A stretch of DNA of 64,000 nucleotides from JACPPO01 sp965262505 (GTDB lineage: Bacteria > Acidobacteriota > Vicinamibacteria > Vicinamibacterales > UBA2999): the NCBI GenBank assembly GCA_965262505.1, contig CBDHFM010000030.1:3162001-3226000 (forward strand), written 5' to 3'. The translations under genes were made by a program, and so were the position numbers. Position 1 is the first letter of the stretch. Each line of letters opens with the position of its first letter. Shown piece by piece: positions 59,642 through 64,000 of the stretch. The notes beneath the pieces were generated by a model that did no database searches, was not told the DNA's origin, and worked only from the letters and a program-made list of their open reading frames with translations.

Positions 59642-60721
59642 TCAGCGCATCAGCAGCGCCATCTGCTGCGCTGCCGATTTCTTCGTCCCACCCTCGACAA
59701 TCAGCTGGCCGCAGGCCGCCCGGATGTCGCGACCGCGGCTCTTGCGGACAGACACCACGATGCGGCGATCCGCGAGGATCTGCGCAAAGCGGTCGACGCG
59801 TTCGTCCGACGGCCTGTCGTACGGAATGCCGGGCGCGGGATTGAGCGGGAGGAGGTTCACCTTCGACTTGATGCCGTTCAGCAGTCTGGCCAGCCGGCGC
59901 GCATCCTCCGGCGTGTCGTTCACCTCGTTGAGCAGCACGTACTCGAAGGTGATGCGGCTCCGTTTCTTCAGCGGAAACCGGCGGCAGGCTTCGAGGAGGT
60001 CGGCCAGCGGGTACCTGCGATTCGGCGGCACCAGTGCCGTCCGCTGCTCGTCGGTCGTCCCGTGAAGCGAGACCGCCAGGTTAGGCATGAGTGGCTCGCG
60101 TGCAAGGCGTTCGAGGCCCGGAACGACGCCGACGGTCGAGAGAGTGACGCGACGAGGCGACACAGCAAGGCCCTGCTCGGAGTGCAGGATGCGTAGCGCC
60201 TTCATCGTGTGGTCGTAATTGTGGAGCGGCTCGCCCATGCCCATCAGGACGATGTTGAACGGATGGTCGAGCATGCCGGTGGTCGCAGCGAGCACACGGA
60301 CTTGTCCCGCGATCTCTCCAGCCGTCAGGTTCCTGACCAGGCCCATCTTGCCCGTCAAACAGAAGCCACACGCCATGGCGCATCCCACCTGGGTGGAGAT
60401 GCAGAAGGTCATGGATGGCGTGTCGGGGATGAAGACCGCCTCGATACGTCGCGAATCGGCAAGTTCCAAGGCAAATTTGCGAGTGCCATCGACCGAGCGA
60501 TCGTCGGCGACGATCTTCGGCGTCGACAGAGCGCAGTCGGTCTTGATCGTCTCGCGCAGCGCGCGCGAGAGATCCGTCATCCGGTCGATGTCGGTGACGC
60601 CGCGTTTGTATATCCAGCTGAAGAGCTGACGCGCATGGAAGGGCGCGACGCCACGCGCCTCGAGCGCGGCTTCGAGCTGTCCAAGCTCCAGCTCCGCTGG
60701 ATCCCAGCGAGGAGGACTCAT
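59642..60721 (-). CDS. rlmN: 23S rRNA (A2503-C2) / tRNA (A37-C2) methyltransferase
   Basis: 359 residues. Radical SAM motif CAMACGFC (about 114-121), the methyl-carrying Cys near the C terminus in DIRAACGQL, MGMGEPLHNYDHTMKALR and AVSLHGTTDEQR. Methylates A2503 of 23S rRNA and A37 of some tRNAs. Convergent with mtaB, so two RNA-modifying radical SAM genes are adjacent. Confidence 0.96.
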   Translation of the reverse strand: MSPPRWDPAELELGQLEAALEARGVAPFHARQLFSWIYKRGVTDIDRMTDLSRALRETIKTDCALSTPKIVADDRSVDGTRKFALELADSRRIEAVFIPDTPSMTFCISTQVGCAMACGFCLTGKMGLVRNLTAGEIAGQVRVLAATTGMLDHPFNIVLMGMGEPLHNYDHTMKALRILHSEQGLAVSPRRVTLSTVGVVPGLERLAREPLMPNLAVSLHGTTDEQRTALVPPNRRYPLADLLEACRRFPLKKRSRITFEYVLLNEVNDTPEDARRLARLLNGIKSKVNLLPLNPAPGIPYDRPSDERVDRFAQILADRRIVVSVRKSRGRDIRAACGQLIVEGGTKKSAAQQMALLMR

Positions 60722-60931
60722 GCTATGTCACGCATTTCCAGAGAGATGCGAGCACTGGATTGTAGCAAACGGCGCGCGCCCGTCTCGTTTCTTCGATCGC
60801 GGTGAAGGGCTTCCATGCTATGATCGACCGGTTCTTCTAATTCCCTGTCTGTCAAGGGTTTGCAGCGAGCGCATGGGCCTCGCGCCCGAGGATGGACGCG
60901 GCCGGGCGACCACACGATCCCTAACGCATCC

Positions 60932-62203
60932 GTGGCTCAAGCAACGATCATTCGCGACGTGCTTCCCAACGGTCTCCGGCTCCTCACCGAGAGGATGCCG
61001 CATGTCCGGTCGGTGAGCATCGGCGTGTGGCTCGCGCGCGGCTCCCGGCACGAACCGCTCGAGCTGAACGGCATCGCCCATTTCGTCGAGCACATGCTGT
61101 TCAAGGGCACCGAAACACGCAGCGCTGAAGACATCGCCCAGACGATCGACTCCATCGGGGGGCAGATGGACGCGTTTACCGCCAAGGAATACGCGAGCTA
61201 TTACATCAAGGTTCTCGACGAGCACCTGCCACTGGCGGTCGACGTGCTGTCCGACATCGTGATGCGGCCTGCGTTCAATGCGGCGGACATCGAGCGCGAG
61301 AAGAAAGTGGTCACCGAGGAAATCAAAATGGTCGAGGACACGCCGGATGACCTCGTCCATGAGCTCTTCACCGAGGGTTTCTGGCGGAACCATCCGCTGG
61401 GACGGCCCATTCTCGGCACGAAGGACACCGTCGAGTCGATCTCCGCCGACGGCCTGCGCCGTTATTTCAACACCGCGTACAGCTCGCCGAACCTGATCAT
61501 TGCGGCCGCCGGGAACATTGAGCACGACCAGGTCCGTGACCTCCTGGCCCGGTCGTTCGAGGGATTGCCTCGCCTCAACGAGGCGTTGGCGGACCAGCCG
61601 CCGCGTGTCGTCCCTCACGTGTTGATTCGCAACAAGGAGCTCGAACAGAGCCACGTGTGCCTTGGCGCAAGCGGATATCAGCAAGACCACGAGGATCGAT
61701 ATGCCAGCTACGCGCTGAACACCGTCCTGGGCGGGTCGATGAGCTCCCGACTGTTTCAGAACGTTCGTGAAAAGCGCGGCCTGGCCTATGCCGTGTTCAG
61801 CGGCCTGAGCGCGTATCGCGACGCCGGGTCGGTGACTATCTACGCCGGCTGCGCCAACGACGCGGTCGGGGAGCTGATTGACGTCGTCATCACAGAGCTT
61901 CGGCGTTTGAAGGACGAAACATTGCCGGAATCAGAGCTTCGGCGGGCGAAAGATCACCTCAAGGGCAGCCTGATGCTGAACCTCGAGAGTACGTCGAGCC
62001 GCATGTCGCATCTGGCTCGTCAGGAGATCTACTTCGACAGGCAGGTAGGGCTCGACGAGACGCTGAGAGGGGTCGAACAGGTGAGCGCCGCCGACGTGCA
62101 GCGCGTGGCCCGGGATCTGTTCGCGAATGGTGCGCTGTCGGCCACAGTGCTCGGGGCCGTCAACGGCCTGCAGTTGCCGCCGGAGAGGCTGTCACTCGGA
62201 TAG
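60932..62203 (+). CDS. M16-family zinc peptidase (processing-peptidase-like)
   Basis: 423 residues from the GTG at 60932, just before the family start TIIRDVLPNGLRLLTERMPH; a TTG at 60860 would add 24 unlike residues. The inverted zinc motif HFVEHMLF (HxxEH) and the downstream Glu in VVTEEIKMVEDTPDDLVHEL are intact. The C-terminal half has the R/Y pair region GGSMSSRLFQNVREKRGLAYAV. Likely cytoplasmic peptidase (no signal peptide). Lies 41 bp before purB. Confidence 0.9.
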   Translation: MAQATIIRDVLPNGLRLLTERMPHVRSVSIGVWLARGSRHEPLELNGIAHFVEHMLFKGTETRSAEDIAQTIDSIGGQMDAFTAKEYASYYIKVLDEHLPLAVDVLSDIVMRPAFNAADIEREKKVVTEEIKMVEDTPDDLVHELFTEGFWRNHPLGRPILGTKDTVESISADGLRRYFNTAYSSPNLIIAAAGNIEHDQVRDLLARSFEGLPRLNEALADQPPRVVPHVLIRNKELEQSHVCLGASGYQQDHEDRYASYALNTVLGGSMSSRLFQNVREKRGLAYAVFSGLSAYRDAGSVTIYAGCANDAVGELIDVVITELRRLKDETLPESELRRAKDHLKGSLMLNLESTSSRMSHLARQEIYFDRQVGLDETLRGVEQVSAADVQRVARDLFANGALSATVLGAVNGLQLPPERLSLG

Positions 62204-62244
62204 GTGCGGGGTGTTTCTCGGTTGAGCCGATCACAGTCGCGTCG

Positions 62245-63549
62245 ATGATTGAACGGTACACGAGTCCGGAAATGGGTCGCGTCTGGAGCGACCAGCGGAA
62301 GTACGAGGCCTGGCTGCAGGTCGAAACGGCCGCTGCCGAAGCCATGGCCCGCGCGGGGATTGTCCCGCCGGACGCGGCGCGCGACATCAGGAAGCGCGGC
62401 CGATTCGACGTGGCCCGCATCGAGGAAATCGAGCAGGTAACCCAGCACGACGTGATTGCGTTTACCACCGCCGTGGCCGAACACGTCGGCCCTTCCGCGC
62501 GATGGCTCCATTTCGGCTTGACTTCTTCTGACGTCATCGACACCGCGCAGGCGCTGCAGATGCGAGACGCTTGCGACCTGATCCTGAGCGGTCTCGACAG
62601 CCTCCAGCGCGCGGTTCGGGCCCGCGCCGACGAGCACCGGCGCACGGCCATGATCGGGCGGACGCACGGCGTCCATGCCGAGCCGATGACGTTCGGGCTG
62701 AAGCTGGCGCTGTGGTACGCGGAGCTCGCGAGGGGTGTGACGCGCGTTCACCGCGCGCGCGACACCGTGTCTGTGGGCAAGCTCTCGGGGGCAGTCGGCA
62801 CGTTCGCGCACCTGCCGCCGTCGGTCGAGGCCGACGTCTGTGGATCGCTCGGTCTCGAGCCGGCCGCCGTCGCATCTCAGGTGATCCAGCGGGACCGTCA
62901 CGCCGAGCTTCTCGCAACGCTTGCGATCACGGCCTCTTCCCTCGAAAAGTTCGCGCTGGAGGTTCGGGGGCTCCAGAAGACTGAAATCGGCGAGGTCGAG
63001 GAGCCGTTCGCCAAAGGACAGAAGGGCTCCTCGGCGATGCCGCACAAACGCAACCCGATTGGGTGCGAGCAGATCGTCGGCCTTGCGCGGCTCGTCCGCG
63101 CCAACGCGGGCGCAGCCCTCGAAAACAACGCCTTGTGGCACGAGCGCGATATCTCGCACTCGTCGGTCGAACGCGTCATCCTGCCAGACAGCTTTATCGT
63201 GCTTGACCACATGCTGCGGCGTTTCACACGCGTTGTCACCGGCATGGTCGTCCATCCCGATCGGATGCGCGAGAATCTCGAGCGGTCCCGCGGTGTGGTG
63301 TTCTCCGGAACGGTGCTGCTCGAGCTCGCTCGGCACGGCGCCTCGCGCGAACAGGCGTACGAATGGGTGCAGCGCAACGCCATGCGGTCCTTCAGTGAGC
63401 AACGCGATTTCAAATCGCTGCTCGTGGCCGACAGCGATATCACAGCGGTGCTGTCGCCCGCCGACATCGAGCGCACCTTCGATCTCGGCGAGCAGCTCCG
63501 ACACGTCGATGACATCTTCGAGCGCGTGTTTCAGGAGGTAACGGTCTGA
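62245..63549 (+). CDS. purB: Adenylosuccinate lyase
   Basis: 434 residues. Fumarase/aspartase superfamily signature GSSAMPHKRNPIGCEQ with the catalytic Ser loop, HFGLTSSDVIDTAQAL, IGRTHGVHAEPMTFGLK and HERDISHSSVERVILPD. Catalyses two steps of purine synthesis (SAICAR and adenylosuccinate cleavage). Its stop overlaps the purS start by one base. Confidence 0.97.
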   Translation: MIERYTSPEMGRVWSDQRKYEAWLQVETAAAEAMARAGIVPPDAARDIRKRGRFDVARIEEIEQVTQHDVIAFTTAVAEHVGPSARWLHFGLTSSDVIDTAQALQMRDACDLILSGLDSLQRAVRARADEHRRTAMIGRTHGVHAEPMTFGLKLALWYAELARGVTRVHRARDTVSVGKLSGAVGTFAHLPPSVEADVCGSLGLEPAAVASQVIQRDRHAELLATLAITASSLEKFALEVRGLQKTEIGEVEEPFAKGQKGSSAMPHKRNPIGCEQIVGLARLVRANAGAALENNALWHERDISHSSVERVILPDSFIVLDHMLRRFTRVVTGMVVHPDRMRENLERSRGVVFSGTVLLELARHGASREQAYEWVQRNAMRSFSEQRDFKSLLVADSDITAVLSPADIERTFDLGEQLRHVDDIFERVFQEVTV

Positions 63550-63812
63550 TGCGAGCGCGAGTCTTCGTAACGCTGAAGCCGTCGGTGTTCGACCCGCAGG
63601 GGACGACTGTGGCCGACGCGCTGCATACGCTCGGTTATGCCGCCGTCAAGAGTGTCCGCCAGGGCAAGTATTTCGAATTGGACATCGACGCCGGGACGGA
63701 AGAGGAAACGCGCCGACTGGCGTCAGAAGCCGCAGACGAGCTGCTGGCCAATCCGGTGATCGAGAGTTACCGCATCGAGGTCGATTCGAGGGCCGCGGAG
63801 CCTGTGCCGTGA
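63549..63812 (+). CDS. purS: Phosphoribosylformylglycinamidine synthase subunit PurS
   Basis: 87 residues. ARVFVTLKPSVFDPQGTTV and GYAAVKSVRQGKYFELDI match PurS, the small bridging subunit of the three-part FGAM synthase found in most bacteria outside the gamma-proteobacteria. Overlaps purB by one and purQ by four bases. Confidence 0.95.
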   Translation: MRARVFVTLKPSVFDPQGTTVADALHTLGYAAVKSVRQGKYFELDIDAGTEEETRRLASEAADELLANPVIESYRIEVDSRAAEPVP

Positions 63813-64000
63813 AGTTTGCCGTCGTCGTGTTCCCCGGATCCAACTGCGACCACGACGCGTACCACGCCACCAGGCACGTCCTTGGTCAGAATGCGGTGTT
63901 CGTGTGGCACAAGGACACGAGCCTGCGGCGCGCCGACGTGGTGATTCTCCCGGGCGGCTTCGCCCACGGCGACTACCTGCGCACGGGGGCGATCGCGCGA
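63809..64000 (+). CDS. purQ: FGAM synthase glutaminase subunit PurQ, 5' part
   Basis: 64 residues before the window ends; GTG start overlapping the purS stop. KFAVVVFPGSNCDHDAYHA and VVILPGGFAHGDYLRTGAIAR are the start of class I glutamine amidotransferase PurQ; the catalytic Cys lies beyond the edge. Confidence 0.95.
   Translation, partial: MKFAVVVFPGSNCDHDAYHATRHVLGQNAVFVWHKDTSLRRADVVILPGGFAHGDYLRTGAIAR

Overview
The window is high-GC bacterial DNA with tightly packed, mostly overlapping genes. Vicinamibacteria-type content on the right (secreted proteins with a PDFSGTW start, plug-less TonB-receptor-like barrels, small stand-alone Smr proteins, IS630/ISAzo13 elements) and alternative complex III plus caa3-type oxidase genes on the left suggest an Acidobacteriota or a related soil/sediment lineage, probably from a metagenome assembly. 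This assignment is inference; no rRNA or tRNA gene is visible.

Left half (1-25.6 kb): respiration. A + strand set starts with the 3' part of actC, then actD and actF (quinone-side membrane subunits of alternative complex III). An IS481-like element follows, then a cupredoxin lipoprotein gene and a cytochrome c oxidase operon (subunits I, III, IV, two small membrane proteins, II) ending in a clear terminator. Facing it is a - strand gene train, 25062 down to 8995, that may be a single operon with a good sigma70 promoter at 25137-25165: actA (pentaheme cytochrome), actB (Fe-S/molybdopterin-like), actE (monoheme lipoprotein), a 664-residue CydA-like (cytochrome bd-type) membrane protein with no cydB, three c-type cytochrome genes (one with an ethylbenzene-dehydrogenase-gamma-like heme domain), a 716-residue universal-stress protein, a GNAT acetyltransferase, an Mrp/ApbC-type P-loop ATPase, a small zinc-ribbon protein and a radical SAM/SPASM protein. 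Three of these proteins together carry five copies of the small domain otherwise known from the C terminus of the BchB/ChlB subunit of dark protochlorophyllide reductase (PCP_red), with no chlorophyll genes present. This bd-like/ACIII hybrid plus PCP_red maturation-like set is the best candidate for an undescribed system.

Junction (25.3-26.6 kb): a second coxB stops after its two membrane segments and is followed at once by an HpcH/CitE-type lyase gene. Behind that lies a fragment of only about 24 codons of a CaiB/BaiF CoA-transferase. This is either a real rearrangement or an assembly junction; the two halves of the window should not be assumed to be neighbours until this is checked.

Right half (26.6-64 kb): an Smr-domain gene and a nitrilase; a MacA-MacB efflux operon whose TolC-like partner is reduced to its first about 60 codons by an ISAzo13 element; a DnaJ-domain gene broken at a run of nine G; an orphan LolD/MacB-type ATPase; methylmalonyl-CoA mutase large subunit followed by DppD/DppF-type ATPases; a small protein behind a near-consensus promoter and structured leader; enolase and phosphoglycerate mutase; two secreted/outer-membrane proteins; a PDZ-GAF-PAS histidine kinase with its sigma54-activating response regulator; two tandem family-4 glycosyltransferases; a basic repeat-tailed protein; a STAS protein, a zinc-ribbon protein and ribosomal protein bS21; purD; mtaB split by a second IS630 copy; rlmN; an M16 peptidase; and purB-purS-purQ running off the right edge.

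Mobile DNA is frequent: one IS481-like, two nearly identical IS630 and one ISAzo13 element, one MITE-like inverted-repeat element, and three short palindromic REP-like elements, two of which lie inside reading frames.
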